Shown here: positions 25,249 to 35,740 of the stretch, one piece after another
Layout: each line of letters starts with the position of its first letter
Numbering within the stretch: position 1 is the stretch's first letter
Assembly: GCA_963712465.1 (NCBI GenBank)
Contig: CAVQHY010000004.1
Location: 372,001 to 436,000 of the forward strand
From: CAVQHY01 sp963712465
Lineage (GTDB): Bacteria; Actinomycetota; Thermoleophilia; Gaiellales; Gaiellaceae
Length of the DNA: 64,000 bases
Direction of reading: 5' to 3'
The notes under the pieces: generated by a model
Told to the model about the DNA's origin: nothing
Seen by the model: only the letters and a program-made list of their open reading frames with translations
Database searches by the model: none
Position numbers and translations under genes: made by a program

Positions 25249-25626
25249 TTACACCTGCTCCGCGCCTTCGTTTGTTAGAGAGCCAACGCTGCGCGGGCGG
25301 TGCTTGCGAACCGCGATCGCCCCGCCGGCCATGAGCGCAAGCGCCGCGACGACGCCGGCGCCGACACCGGCGTCGCCCCAGTCGAATGTGTCCACGATCG
25401 GGGCGGGTGCCTGCTCGAGCGCCTGCCCGACGAGCAGCTGGGTCCGGGCCAAAGCAGGGAGTGGGCGGTTCTCGAGTGGCACGAGATTCGTCGCGTCGGA
25501 TGCTGCGCCGACGGCGGAGGTGGCGCCTCCGACGTCGACGTAGCTTTGGCCGGCGCCTGCCGTCGCGGCTGCAATCGCAGCCACAGTGATGACCGTTACG
25601 AGCCGTGATGGATTCTTGAGCTTCAT
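25249..25626 (-). CDS. Small exported protein with a C-terminal membrane helix
   Basis: 125 residues: signal peptide MKLKNPSRLVTVITVAAIAA, a short Ala/Pro-rich external region (VPLENRPLPALARTQLLVGQ), then a membrane helix GVGAGVVAALALMAGGAIAV followed by positive RKHRPR. The result is an envelope-anchored protein with its C-terminus inside. GGAGGAG lies just before the ATG. No family recognised. Confidence 0.65.
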   Translation of the reverse strand: MKLKNPSRLVTVITVAAIAAATAGAGQSYVDVGGATSAVGAASDATNLVPLENRPLPALARTQLLVGQALEQAPAPIVDTFDWGDAGVGAGVVAALALMAGGAIAVRKHRPRSVGSLTNEGAEQV

Positions 25627-25738
25627 CGTCTCCTCCTCTTCGATTCCTGCCCGAGGTTCGCGGAGGGCGCTGTCGTGGGCCTCTCGCCGCGCTGTCGGCG
25701 CGCTCTCGTCGTGCTAGCGTCAGGTGCTACAAGAAGCT

Positions 25739-28700
25739 ATGGACTTCCGAATCCTCGGCGCTCTGGAGGTGCGTGACGGCGGCCGGCCGCTCCGTCTGAC
25801 GGGGACGAAGCAGCGGGCGGTTCTCGCTCTTTTGCTCCTGCACGCGAACGAGGTCGTCTCGGGCGACCGGCTGCTCGACGAGCTTTGGAGCGACGGGCTT
25901 CCGAAGACCGGGATCCATGCTCTGCACGGCCGCGTGTCTCGGCTTCGCAAGACGCTCGGGCCGGCATTGGGCGAGCGACTCCTGACTCGGCCCTCTGGAT
26001 ACCTGCTTCGGGTCGAGCCGGAGGAGCTCGATTCCGACCGCTTCGAGGGCCTCCTCGCCCGAGGGGAGGGAGGCGTTCGCGCGAGGGGACGCGGCCGGTT
26101 CGCGCGACGCGCTCCGGGCTTCGCTTGCTCTCTGGCGCGGTCCTGCCCTGGCCGACTTCCTCTATGACGCCTTCGCCCAGGCCGAGATCGCCCGCCTCGA
26201 GGAGCTTCGCCTGGTCGCGCTCGAAGAGCGGATCGACGCCGACCTCGTCCTCGATGGGCACGCCGAGCTCGCCGGAGAGCTCGAAGCCCTCGTTCGTGAG
26301 CATCCGCTGCGTGAGCGCCTGCGCGCACAGCTGATGCTTGCTCTCTACCGCTTCGGCCGCCAAGCGGACGCCCTTGCCGCCTACCGGGAGGCCCGGCGCG
26401 TTCTCGACGAGGAGCTTGGCCTCGAGCCGAGCCCGGCTTTGCAGCGACTCGAGAAGGCGATCCTGAACCACGACCCAGAGCTTGAGGCGGGGCCGGCCCC
26501 GATCGCAGCCGTGCCTGCGGAGGCGCCCGAGCCGCTGGTCCCAGAGCCCGCGCTGGGTCCCGAAGTGCGGAAGGTGGTCACCGTCCTCGTCAGCGAGCTC
26601 GGCGGACCAGGTGTGCGCGGGTTCGACCCGGAGAGACGTCGGAGGCTGGAGTGCCGCTACCGCGAGCTTGTTTCCCCGGTGCTCGAGCGCAGCGGGGCCA
26701 CGGTCGAGGGTCTCTTGTCCGTTGGCGTGCTGGCGGTCTTCGGAATCCCGACTGCGCACGAGGACGAGGCCCTGAGGGCCGTGCGGGCGGCGATCGAGCT
26801 GCGCGACGCATTGGCCGACGTCACCGCCGAGCTCGAACGCGACAGCGGAGCTCGCGTCTTTGCCCGCGTTGGCATCGCCACGGGCGAGGTCGTGACGGGC
26901 GCGACTGGCACTGGGCGATCGCCCCTCAGCGGCGAGGTGGCCGAGCTGGCGCTTGGGATCGCGCAGCTCGCTGCTCCCGGCGGGATCGTTCTCGACGAGA
27001 CGACGCGGCGGCTCGTGCGCGACGCCGTTCGCGTGGAGACGTTCGGCGAATCCGCCTGGCGCCTCCTCGAGCTCGTTCCAGAAGCCGCCGGCGTCGCACG
27101 CCGGGTCGAGGCGCCGCTTGTCGGCAGGAAGAGCGAGCTGGCGCAGCTGCGACAGGCGTTCGACCGGGCGGCCGAGCAGCGCACGCTCCACCTGTTCACC
27201 GTCCTTGGCCCAGGCGGCATCGGCAAGTCGCGGCTTGTCCAGGAGCTCGTCTCGACTCTCGCCGAGGAGGCCACGGTGCTTTCGGGCCGCTGCCTGTCCT
27301 ACGGAGACGGCGTCACTTTCTGGCCGCTGCGGGAGGTGGTCCGGCAGGCGGTGGGCCAAGACCTGCATGCGCGCATCGTCGAGCTCCTTCGCGGCGAGGC
27401 GGACGCCGGGCGCGTGGCCGACCGTGTGGGAGGCGCGATCGGCGCCGTGCCTGTGGCAGGCTCGGCGGAGGAAATCCCGTGGGCTTTCCGCAAGCTCTTC
27501 GAAGCGCTCGCGCGGGAGCGGCCGCTCGTCCTCGTCTTCGAGGACGTCCACTGGGCAGAGCCCACCCTCCTCGACCTCGTCGACCACCTCGCCGATTGGA
27601 CACGCGAGGCGCCGATCCTCCTCCTCTGCCTCGCAAGGCCCGAGCTCCTCGAAGAGCGACCCACCTGGGGAGGCGGGAAGCACAACGCGACCTCGATCCT
27701 GCTCGAGTCGCTGACGGACGACGAGTCCGAGCTCCTGATCGACAACCTCGCGCCTAGGCTCGATCTCCCGAGTGAGACTCGCGCCCTTGTCAAGCAGCGA
27801 GCCGGGGGAAACCCGCTCTTTCTCGAACAGATGCTTGCCTATGCCTCCGAGGGAGGAGCGGCCACACTTCGCATTCCCCCGACGATCCAGGCTCTCCTTA
27901 TCGCCCGTCTCGATCGCCTCGACCCGGACGAACGGACGGTGATCGAACGTGCGGCGGTCGTCGGCCAGGTGTTCTACGCGAGTGCCGTCACGGAGCTCTG
28001 TCCGGAGGAGCTTCGCCCGAGAGCAGGCGTCGCCCTCCTCTCGCTCATGCACAAGGACCTGATCACCCCCGAACGCTCGGACCTGCCGAAGGAGGAAGCC
28101 TCACGGTTCCGGCACATCCTGATTCGAGACGCCGCCTACGCCGCCACCACCAAGGAAACGCGCGCGGACCTCCACGAGCGATTCGCCGCCTGGCTGGATG
28201 AACGAAGCAGCTACCTCGAGGTCGTTGGCTACCACCTCGAGCAAGCCCACCGCAACCGCGCCGAGCTCGGTCCCCTCGACGAACGGGCAGGCGCCCTCGC
28301 CGCCCAGGCGGCATGGCGGCTTGCCGCGGCGGGACGCGACGCCTCAGATCGGGGTGACTCGCCTGCCGCCGTCAACCTCCTCGGCCGGGCCGCCGCGCTC
28401 CTCCCGGAGCCCGAACCGACACGGTTCGAGCTCCTCCTCGAGCTGGCCGAAGCGCTGATGGAGATCGGCGAGCTCACCAAGGCAGACGAGGCGCTGACCG
28501 AGGTGATCGACGGCGCCCGCGTTCTCGGTGAGCAAAGACTCGAGCTACACGCGCGCATTCTCAACCAGTACCTCAAGCTCTTGACCGATCCGGAGGGGCG
28601 TGCCGAGCAAGCTCGTCGCGAGGCTGAGCTAGCCATCCCCCTGCTCGAGGAGCTCGGCGCCGATCGGGCACTCGCAAGGGTGTGGCGGCTCCTCGGCTTC

Positions 28701-29579
28701 ATTCATCTGATTGGCTGCCACAGCGCCGAGGAAGAGAGGGCGCTCGAGAGGGCGCTTGCGCACGCCGAGCGTGCGGGCGACACTCGTGAGCGAGGCGAGA
28801 TCCTCTCGATGCTCGTCTTCGCCATCGCAGTAGGCCCGACACCTGTCGCTGACGCGATCCGGCGGTTGGACGTCGTGCTCGAGAACGGACCGGGCGAGCC
28901 GAAGGTCGAAGCCGCCACTCTCGAGCTTCTCGCCTGGCTGCACGCGACGTGCGGCCGCTTCGCGGAGGCCAGGGAGCTGAGCGCGCGAGGTCAGGCGATC
29001 TGCGACGACTTCGGCATGCGCCTGACGTCCGCGTTCCTGTCGTCGCCGCGCGCAAAGAGACACCTTCTGGCCGATGATCCGCGCGCTGCAGAGCAGGAGC
29101 TGCGCGCGGACTACGAGTCCCTGGCACCCACGGGCGAGAAGGCCTACCTGTCAGGCCTGGCCGGCCTCCTCGCCTCCGCGCTCTACGACCAGGAGCGCTA
29201 CGAGGAGGCCGGCGAGTTCAGCCGCCGAGCTCAGGAGCTGGCGGCCCGCGAGGACATCGTCATCCAGATCTGGTGGCGAGGCGTAAGCGCAAAGCTGCTC
29301 GCCCGCTCCGGCGACTTGGCCGAAGCGGAGGCCCTCGCATGCGAAGGCGTCGAGCTCGCGGCGACGAGCGACTGGCTCTGGCTCCACGGAGACGCCTGTA
29401 TGGATCTCGCGGAGGTGCTCCGGATGTCCGGCCGTCCGATTGAGGCTAGAGCCGCCGTCGAGGAAGCGCTCCAGCTCTACGAGCGCAAGGGAACCGTCGT
29501 CTCTGCCGGCAAGGCGCGCGCCTTCCTCGGCGAGCTCGCTACAGCCTGCACGGGCGCGCCGGCTTCGTCCCGGGGGTAA
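25739..29579 (+). pseudogene. BTAD/cyclase-domain/AAA-ATPase regulator with a +1 frameshift
   Basis: Starts MDFRILGALEVRDGGRPLRL with an OmpR-type winged helix (to about residue 95), then the BTAD helical domain. An extra G in the run at 26062-26065 breaks the frame inside BTAD; the next frame continues WRGPALADFLYDAFAQAEIA to RVLDEELGLEPSP. After that come a nucleotide-cyclase-like domain (KVVTVLVSELGG..., with the catalytic Asp missing), an AAA/NB-ARC ATPase (Walker A GPGGIGKSR, Walker B LVLVFEDVHW) and TPR-type repeats to the end, without a C-terminal LuxR HTH. With the frame repaired it is about 1279 residues. Could be an error in a G-run. Confidence 0.8.
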
Positions 29580-29754
29580 GCCTGCGGACGGCCACGCCCG
29601 GACGGCCGCGGCTTGCCGGCCGCGGATCTCGCGGACCGCAAGGAAGGCTGAGGCTTGCACCTTCGGGGAAGAAACCCGAACTGCGCGTCGTCGTGAAAGA
29701 ACATGACCCTAGTTGCTCTAACGGAATTTGACCGTTTATGAGGAGGAGATAGCC

Positions 29755-31176
29755 GTGGCTGCCAGGAGCTTCAAATGGGCAATCGTTCTTTGTCGGTATA
29801 GCGACCGGCCAGCCGAAACCCGACCACGGGAGTACTACGAGGACTTCTTCACGCAACCCGGCGCCGGTGGCGTATGCGACTACTGGCGTGCGGTCACGCA
29901 CAACAGCCTCGATCTCACCGGATCGCAGGTTTTCGGCTGGTTTCAGATGAATCACGTGTCGGCTGAGGTCAACCAACTGGCGTTTCCCGGACAGCGCAGC
30001 ACGCTCGTCCAGTGGGGGCGTGATGCCGCGGCTGCCAACGGCGTGAACCTCGCCCCGTTCAATAACGTGCTCGTCATTCAGAATTACGGGATCGACCACG
30101 GAGCGGCCGGTAACGGTGTGGTCGTCGTTCATCAGGATCCGAGCCTGTGCGAGTTCGGCTTCATCTGTCATGAGATGGGCCACGGTCACAGTCTGCCGCA
30201 TTCGTTCTCGGCCAATCCGGATTTCGAATACGGCGATGGCTGGGATCTGATGAGTTTCGCCACCACGACCTTCCAGTTCGATATCTCCTTCCAAGGGGCC
30301 AGTGGCAAGGCGACTGTGGGTTTGAATGCCAGAAACCTCGAAGCGCTCAATGCCGTGCCGGCACATCGCTTGTGGTCTTCGGCCTCAGCCGATTTCAGCG
30401 AGCAGATCGTCCTGCAACCGCTGAATCAGATGCCGTTCGGTAACCGTGGGCACCTGATAGCCAAGATCCCTCCGGGCTCGACGAGACCGGCGCGCGCGAA
30501 CAACAGCTCGTACGCGGTGGAATTTCGTCGGCGCGCAGGCTGGGATCGCTCGATACCTCGCGACGCCGTGCTGGTGCACGAAGTACGGTCGAACGGCAAC
30601 TCATATCTTCCTGTCGGATACCTGAATCTGGGCATCGGCGAGGAATACGTCACGCCTGATCCCAAGGTGTGGATTCGCGTGACCGCCATCGATGCGGCGA
30701 CGGACACAGCCACCACGAGAATCTGGGATGCGCCCAACGGCAGTCTCCGCAAGGAGGATTCAAAGCCAAAGGTCTATCTGATCGAAAACGGTGCCAAGCG
30801 CTGGGTGACGTCGCCACAGGTGCTGTTTGGAATCGGCAAGACATGGGCTGACGTGAGAGTGGTTCCAGACGGAGGTCTCAGCAGCATCCCCGACGGTCCG
30901 GACCTGAACCTGCTGACGGTGAGCGTGGCCCCCCATCCCATCCCAGTCAATCGCGCCGTGAACGTAAAGTTCACCGCCATCGACTCAGCCGGAACGCCTG
31001 CGGCCGGAACGGTCAAGGCAAACGGGACAGCGATCGGCAACACAAACACTACGTTTTCGCACACCTTCAAGACGACCAGAAAACGAATCGGTGGAGATTG
31101 GGAGGTCACCTATCCAGCCATCACCGTTAGCGTGCCCGGCTTTCCCGATGTGGACGTAGATTGCGGGTGGGCGTAG
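29755..31176 (+). CDS. M6-type (immune-inhibitor-A-like) zinc metalloprotease
   Basis: 473 residues from GTG 29755, eight bases after GAGGAGGAG. Zinc motif FICHEMGHGHSLPHSF (HExxH...H) is intact, preceded by YYEDFFTQPGAGGVCDYWRA, the M6 pattern near the start. The C-terminal third has beta-sandwich character (VSVAPHPIPVNRAVNVKFTA). No signal peptide is visible. Codon use (TTT, AAT, AAA, GAA) and lower GC than neighbours suggest transfer. A short tandem GTAGATTGCGG repeat covers its stop codon. Confidence 0.75.
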   Translation: MAARSFKWAIVLCRYSDRPAETRPREYYEDFFTQPGAGGVCDYWRAVTHNSLDLTGSQVFGWFQMNHVSAEVNQLAFPGQRSTLVQWGRDAAAANGVNLAPFNNVLVIQNYGIDHGAAGNGVVVVHQDPSLCEFGFICHEMGHGHSLPHSFSANPDFEYGDGWDLMSFATTTFQFDISFQGASGKATVGLNARNLEALNAVPAHRLWSSASADFSEQIVLQPLNQMPFGNRGHLIAKIPPGSTRPARANNSSYAVEFRRRAGWDRSIPRDAVLVHEVRSNGNSYLPVGYLNLGIGEEYVTPDPKVWIRVTAIDAATDTATTRIWDAPNGSLRKEDSKPKVYLIENGAKRWVTSPQVLFGIGKTWADVRVVPDGGLSSIPDGPDLNLLTVSVAPHPIPVNRAVNVKFTAIDSAGTPAAGTVKANGTAIGNTNTTFSHTFKTTRKRIGGDWEVTYPAITVSVPGFPDVDVDCGWA

Positions 31177-31349
31177 ATTGCGGCTGGTAACAGACCGTCG
31201 CGACTCCCGCCCGAGGCACAACTCGCGCTAGTCGCCCTGTGCCCAAGTCGCGCGGGCGGGCGCGGAAGAGCCCGCACCGAACGGTCAGGAACGCAAACTC
31301 GCCGACCGGGTGAGAGCGTGAACGGCCCCCGCCGCCCGCTTGCCATCCG

Positions 31350-31720
31350 CGACTCAGCGGCTTCGCGTCCCGCTCGAGCTCCCGGACGCGCTCGAGTGTC
31401 TGCCTCAGGATCGGCAGCTGCATCGCGTCCTTCTCGCGTTTGCGGCCTCCTTCGAGCGGATCACGCCGGCGATCCGCTCGCGCCGAGCCCCGTGACGCAG
31501 ATCCTCGTACCCCGCGTCCCGGCCGGCGACAACATCAGATCGAGGTCGCCCGCCCGTGTCGCGAGCGTCCAGCTCTCCGCGGTCGCGAGCATCTCGGCTT
31601 CGATCGGAAACGGCATTCCTTCGAGGGCGCCGGTGCTGCGGAGCCTTGCCTCGAGGTCTTGCAACGCAACCGCGAGCCGCTCGAGAAATACCGATACGGC
31701 ACCAGCTCGACCCAGTTGTG
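31350..31720 (-). pseudogene. Degenerate nucleotidyltransferase-family gene
   Basis: Three frames together give FLERLAVALQDLEARLR..., MPFPIEAEMLATAESWTLAT, RAGDLDLMLSPAGTRG, then (after one lost base) YEDLRHGARRERIAGV, then (after a deletion removing about ten residues) IRSKEAAN and finally EKDAMQLPILRQTLERVREL. This is the order of nucleotidyltransferase-superfamily proteins, often the enzyme half of two-gene toxin systems. At least three lesions and no N-terminal GGxA.. part, so inactive. Confidence 0.65.
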
Positions 31721-31727
31721 GCGTCGA

Positions 31728-32768
31728 TCAGGAGTCTGTCGCGGGCTTCTTCGGCGCTGTCGAGTGCGGGCGTGACGCTGCTCGGTGCGTGGTCTCGCCC
31801 GAGGTCGCACTCGTGCGGTAAGAAGGGCCGGCACGACGTTGCTCGCCTTCTCCGATGCGAATGCCGCCGCGCTCGGGCGGCGGCGCGCCGGCGAACCGGA
31901 CGCGAGCGACCTTCGAGAGCAGGTCGAACCAGAAGGGCGCACCGAGCGTGAGCGCGGCAGCGGTCATGAGGATGCCGATCACCTTGCCGAACCAGGTGCG
32001 TGTGCTTCCCGGCAGATCGCGTGGGTCTCCGTCCTCGAACCGCCAGCCCAGTGGGACGTCGAGCGACTTGATCTGCTTCACCTGGGCCGCGACCTTGGTC
32101 AGGTCGTCGAGCTGGCTGCCCGTCTGCGAGACGCTGTCCGCCTCGGCGACGACGGCGGCGCGGATCGTCTTGTCGGCCCACAACGACTGGACTACCTGGA
32201 GCGTGTCGGCGTTGAGGACGATCGCGAGGCCGAGGCCGATGAACAGGAGGATCAGCTGCACGCGGCGCTTGTACCAGCCCGAGACGCGCTCCATCGAGTC
32301 GTCGTACCAGCGCTCGAGCTTCGCGCGAAGCTCCTCGACGTCGGCCGTCGTCTCGTCGACGAGCGAGCGGGCGACCGCCTTCAGCTGACCCCCGGGGAGG
32401 TTCTCGATCGCGTCCTCCACCGTCGCCGGAAGTTTCGTCGCCCCGTCGAGCCCGCTCAACACGGCGGCGGAGAAGGCTTCGCAGTTGACATACGAGGGAC
32501 GGCGCTCCTTCCGGTTCGTCACCCACAAGGAGCTCGGCTGCGGGAGGGTGGAGCACACGAGCGGGTGCCGGAAGAACTTCGTCACCGGATCTTCTCCGTC
32601 GTTGTTCTTCGCGTCCGCGAGCACGTTCATGAGCCACCGCTCCAGGTACTTGGCCCGCCAGCCGAGCGCCGTCGAGATCCCCTCGTTCACGACCGAGGCG
32701 ATCAGGCTCAGCACGAAGTACACGAGTACCAGGCCGATTGCGACGTCGAGCGGTGCCCAGCTCGTCAT
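31728..32768 (-). CDS. Hypothetical membrane protein
   Basis: 346 residues. Helix 1 is APLDVAIGLVLVYFVLSLIA with the following SVVNEGISTALGWRAKYLER; helices near residues 170-190 (LILLFIGLGLAIVLNADTLQ) and 265-285 (IGILMTAAALTLGAPFWFDL). A large soluble region lies between. The pattern STALGWRAKYLERWL plus LGAPFWFDLLSKVARVR is a recurrent uncharacterised family. The last 40 residues are low-complexity and may reflect a changed 3-prime end against the adjacent pseudogene. Confidence 0.7.
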   Translation of the reverse strand: MTSWAPLDVAIGLVLVYFVLSLIASVVNEGISTALGWRAKYLERWLMNVLADAKNNDGEDPVTKFFRHPLVCSTLPQPSSLWVTNRKERRPSYVNCEAFSAAVLSGLDGATKLPATVEDAIENLPGGQLKAVARSLVDETTADVEELRAKLERWYDDSMERVSGWYKRRVQLILLFIGLGLAIVLNADTLQVVQSLWADKTIRAAVVAEADSVSQTGSQLDDLTKVAAQVKQIKSLDVPLGWRFEDGDPRDLPGSTRTWFGKVIGILMTAAALTLGAPFWFDLLSKVARVRFAGAPPPERGGIRIGEGEQRRAGPSYRTSATSGETTHRAASRPHSTAPKKPATDS

Positions 32769-32859
32769 GCTCGCGCTCCTGGCGCCAAACGTGCCATCCG
32801 CCGCGAGAAGCTAGCACCCGGCTCCGACGACGCACGGAGCGAGCGCGTAGCGTGAGGCG

Positions 32860-33255
32860 TTACGGGGACTCGATCCGAAACACCGGGTGGTCGGCCGGAT
32901 CCGGAAGGGCCTTGAAGTGCGAGTCCACGGCTCTGCCGGCCTTCGCTTGGTACGCCGTGAGGATCGCCTTGCAATCGGGGGCAGGAACCTCCGTGCTCCG
33001 GAACCGCTCCGTCTTGCCGTGGCCTTCGAGCTCGCCCTCGCCGGCGGCTCGGAGGTTCCGAACCCAGTCGGTCTCGCCGCGCGGCGAGACGAGGTACCGG
33101 CTGCCGTCGTGCTCGAGGACCAAGACCGGTACACGTCGCGTCTGTCCCGTGCTCCGACCGCGCACGGCGAGGGTCGTCGTGCCCCCGATCCCGAACTTCA
33201 TCGCGATCGGATTGAAGACGTGACGTACGAAGAACGGCGGCTTGCGGTAGGCCAT
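32860..33255 (-). CDS. DDN-family (F420/FMN-dependent) nitroreductase-like protein
   Basis: 131 residues from ATG 33255 (MAYRKPPFFVRHVFNPIAMK) with GAGGAG seven bases upstream. Split-barrel hallmarks: LAVRGRSTGQTRRVPVLVLE, YLVSPRGETDWVRNLRAAGE and the C-terminal DHPVFRIES. The family uses deazaflavin F420 to reduce quinones or nitro groups. Stands alone on the minus strand; substrate unknown. Confidence 0.88.
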   Translation of the reverse strand: MAYRKPPFFVRHVFNPIAMKFGIGGTTTLAVRGRSTGQTRRVPVLVLEHDGSRYLVSPRGETDWVRNLRAAGEGELEGHGKTERFRSTEVPAPDCKAILTAYQAKAGRAVDSHFKALPDPADHPVFRIESP

Positions 33256-33375
33256 CCTGCACTCCTCTCGCTGCTTCGACTCGAATGGGTCGCGCCGAAA
33301 CATTGGCAGATCTCTTGTCGGACGGCTGCGGTCGGGCCCCGCTGAGATCCGAGGCCCGACCCTAGCTCGTTGCGC

Positions 33376-34047
33376 CTACGCCGCCGTGTCGGCACCGGTC
33401 GGGGAGTTCTGCGGGGCGCCGTCGAAGCCCGGCGGGGGCCCGTCGAAGGCGGGCAGCTCGCCGTTCACCATGTCGGTGATCCGCTGCTTCAGGTCGGCCG
33501 ACATCTCGTCGGCCTGCGCCTGCGTGAGCCGGCCGGCTTCCACGTCCGCGGCGAGCCGCTCCTTCGCGGACGAGGCGAGCGCCTGGACGAGCCCGTCGAC
33601 GGTCTTGCCGTCCGCGGTTGCGATCTCGGCGAGCGTCTTGCCCGAGTCGAGGTCGGTGCGGAGCTCCTCGGCCGTGACGCCGAGGTAGGTGGCCGCGGCG
33701 TCGAGGTCGGCAAAGGCGCCGTGGTGGTCGGGCCCGCCGCCGTGGAGGCCGCCGAGGATCGGGAAGTCGTCAGACTCGATGCGGTTCTTCATCGCGTCGG
33801 CCTGCTCCTGGGTGAGCGTGCCGGCCGCGACCTGATCGTCGAGCCGGTCGACGAGCGCCTGCTTCAGCGCGTCGGTCAGCTTGGCTGAGCTCACGCCGAG
33901 GTCGGCCGCGGCGTCGTCGATGATCGCCTGGCTCTCCTCACCTGGCGAGCCTGCTCCCTGGGTCGCCGCGATCGCGGCTCCTCCTCCTGCGAGCGCGGCC
34001 ACCGCGACAACGGCGGCCGCAAGCTTGGGCTTGGACGGGACGTTCAT
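33376..34047 (-). CDS. Exported helical repeat protein
   Basis: 223 residues with signal peptide MNVPSKPKLAAAVVAVAALA. Two copies of a motif in which the pattern L.....A.RLDDQVAAGTLTQEQADAMKN is followed later by RLAADVEAGRLTQAQADEMS. Between them is ATYLGVTAEELRTDLDSGKT with LAEIATADGKTVDGLVQAL. This composition is common in actinobacterial exported proteins of unknown role. The C-terminus is Pro/Gly-rich. An AGGAG site precedes the ATG. Confidence 0.75.
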   Translation of the reverse strand: MNVPSKPKLAAAVVAVAALAGGGAAIAATQGAGSPGEESQAIIDDAAADLGVSSAKLTDALKQALVDRLDDQVAAGTLTQEQADAMKNRIESDDFPILGGLHGGGPDHHGAFADLDAAATYLGVTAEELRTDLDSGKTLAEIATADGKTVDGLVQALASSAKERLAADVEAGRLTQAQADEMSADLKQRITDMVNGELPAFDGPPPGFDGAPQNSPTGADTAA

Positions 34048-34156
34048 CTGCTGCTCCTTTCGTGCGGTTTGCCTTGACGCCCGTCAGTCGACCAGCGCCG
34101 GCTAAGCCCGCCGTAACAGGGGCTGCAGAAGTTCGTAAGCGGTTTCGAAGAGTTGG

Positions 34157-35521
34157 TTAAGAGCCCGGCCGGATGTTCTGGTTGAGCCGGAAGAGGTTGT
34201 TGGGGTCGTACTTTCGCTTGATCTCTACGAGCCGCTCGTAATGGGGGCCGTACGCGGATCGTGCGGGATCGTCCCCGAGGTCGTCCTCGCCCATGTAATT
34301 GACGTACCGGAGCCCGGACGTGAACGGCTCGAGCGAGGCGTGCGACTCCCGGGCCCAGGCGACGTTCTCGTCCGTTGCGGCCGGGTCGGCCCAGATCGAG
34401 GCGAAGAGGACGTTGACCGCCGGCTCGCGATGCGGGACCGCGGTCGCCTCGAGCGGCACGCGTGAGACCTCCCCCCGGAACGGCTCGAACCCGGCGAACG
34501 ACGTCGGCGAGGGACAGCGCTCGTACGCGTCGACGAAGGCGTCGATCGCCTCGTCGGAGAGCTCACGAACGAAGCTCGACTTCCAGTAGTTCAGGAATCC
34601 CGGCTGGAAGCTCGCGTCCAGCATCTGGTTGATCGCGCTGTAGGGCATCGGCCCGACCTGGACGTCCAGCGGCGAGCCGAACTCGAGCAGGGGCCCGAGC
34701 TCGGTCTGCGCCTCCTCCGCGGTACCGATGTGACAGACGGCGACGCCCGACACCTTCGCGGCTCCGTCGGGCGTATGCACGAGGGCGCCGAAGAGCATGA
34801 CGTCGTCCGACGCCGCGGCGAGGTAGTCGCGCGCGAAGCGGAAGAGGTCTCGCGCGGCGTCGAGTGGGTGGATGACGAGACCGCCCGTGATCATCGGCCC
34901 GACCGGGTGGAGGCGGTACTCGAAGGACGTGACGACGCCGAAGTTTCCGCCGCCGCCGCGCAGCGCCCAGAAGAGGTCGTCGTAGTCGTCCTCGCTCGCG
35001 GTGAGAACGGCGCCGTCGGGAGTAACCACCTCGGCCGAGACGAGGTTGTCCGCCGCGAGGCCGTATCTCGCCATCAGCCATCCGAGCCCGCCGCCGAGCG
35101 TGAGGCCTGCAATACCGGTCGTCGAGATGACCCCGCCCGTCACGGCGAGACCGTGCACCTGCGTCTCGCGGTTCAGCTCTGCCCAGGTGACGCCACCCTC
35201 CGCGCGGGCCTTACGGTTGGACGGGTCGACGAAGATCCCCCGCATCAGCGAGAGGTCGATCATCACGCCACCGTCGGTGACAGACGAGCCCGCGACGTTG
35301 TGCCCGCCGCCCCGGATCGAGAGCTCGAGCTCGTTCTCGCGCGCGTGATTCACAGCCGCCTGGACGTCCGCGACGCCCCGGCAGCGGGCGATCAGCCCGG
35401 GCCGCCGGTCGATCATCGCGTTGTGGATCGATCTCGCCTCGTCGTACCCCGCGTCACCCTTGCGCAGAAGCTGTCCCGAGAACCCCTCGAAGCCCGTCAG
35501 GGTCTCCTCCGTCACCGCCAT
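34157..35521 (-). CDS. BBE-type FAD-linked oxidoreductase
   Basis: 454 residues from ATG 35521 (MAVTEETLTGFEGFSGQLLR) with GGGAGGA just before. The FAD-binding PCMH domain shows the flavinylated His in SIRGGGHNVAGSS, and GGVISTTGIAGLTLGGGLGW; the C-terminal BBE segment is YDPNNLFRLNQNIRP. The second attachment Cys of bicovalent members is Ala here (GLAADNL), so FAD is probably held by a single covalent bond. Oxidises an unknown alcohol or alkaloid-like substrate. Confidence 0.92.
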   Translation of the reverse strand: MAVTEETLTGFEGFSGQLLRKGDAGYDEARSIHNAMIDRRPGLIARCRGVADVQAAVNHARENELELSIRGGGHNVAGSSVTDGGVMIDLSLMRGIFVDPSNRKARAEGGVTWAELNRETQVHGLAVTGGVISTTGIAGLTLGGGLGWLMARYGLAADNLVSAEVVTPDGAVLTASEDDYDDLFWALRGGGGNFGVVTSFEYRLHPVGPMITGGLVIHPLDAARDLFRFARDYLAAASDDVMLFGALVHTPDGAAKVSGVAVCHIGTAEEAQTELGPLLEFGSPLDVQVGPMPYSAINQMLDASFQPGFLNYWKSSFVRELSDEAIDAFVDAYERCPSPTSFAGFEPFRGEVSRVPLEATAVPHREPAVNVLFASIWADPAATDENVAWARESHASLEPFTSGLRYVNYMGEDDLGDDPARSAYGPHYERLVEIKRKYDPNNLFRLNQNIRPGS

Positions 35522-35578
35522 TGTTCCTCCCCCGGTCGTGAGTAACGGCACGAGTCTACGGCGTCCGCCGAGGCCGCG

Positions 35579-35677
35579 CTAGCGGCCGAGGTCGCGGCGT
35601 CGTCTCGACATGACGACGCCTCCGACGACGAGCGCGAGCCCCGCAGCCACGGCGAGCGAGATGACTCCGATCAGCAT
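35579..35677 (-). CDS. Possible 32-residue single-pass membrane protein
   Basis: A short frame MLIGVISLAVAAGLALVVGG, then VVMSRRRRDLGR. One hydrophobic helix followed by a basic end, typical of small membrane proteins. TAGATT lies before the ATG and there is no ribosome site. Support is limited to composition. Confidence 0.4.
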   Translation of the reverse strand: MLIGVISLAVAAGLALVVGGVVMSRRRRDLGR

Positions 35678-35740
35678 CGCGCCAATCTATCTGTCCGAGC
35701 CGAGCCGGCCCTCACCCTGGACGATGTTTGTGACCGTACG

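Noticed and set aside
25737..28052. Very long minus-strand open frame (771 codons) opposite the BTAD regulator
   Set aside because: Arg/Glu/Asp-rich shadow of a real gene on the other strand; no family motif or ribosome site.
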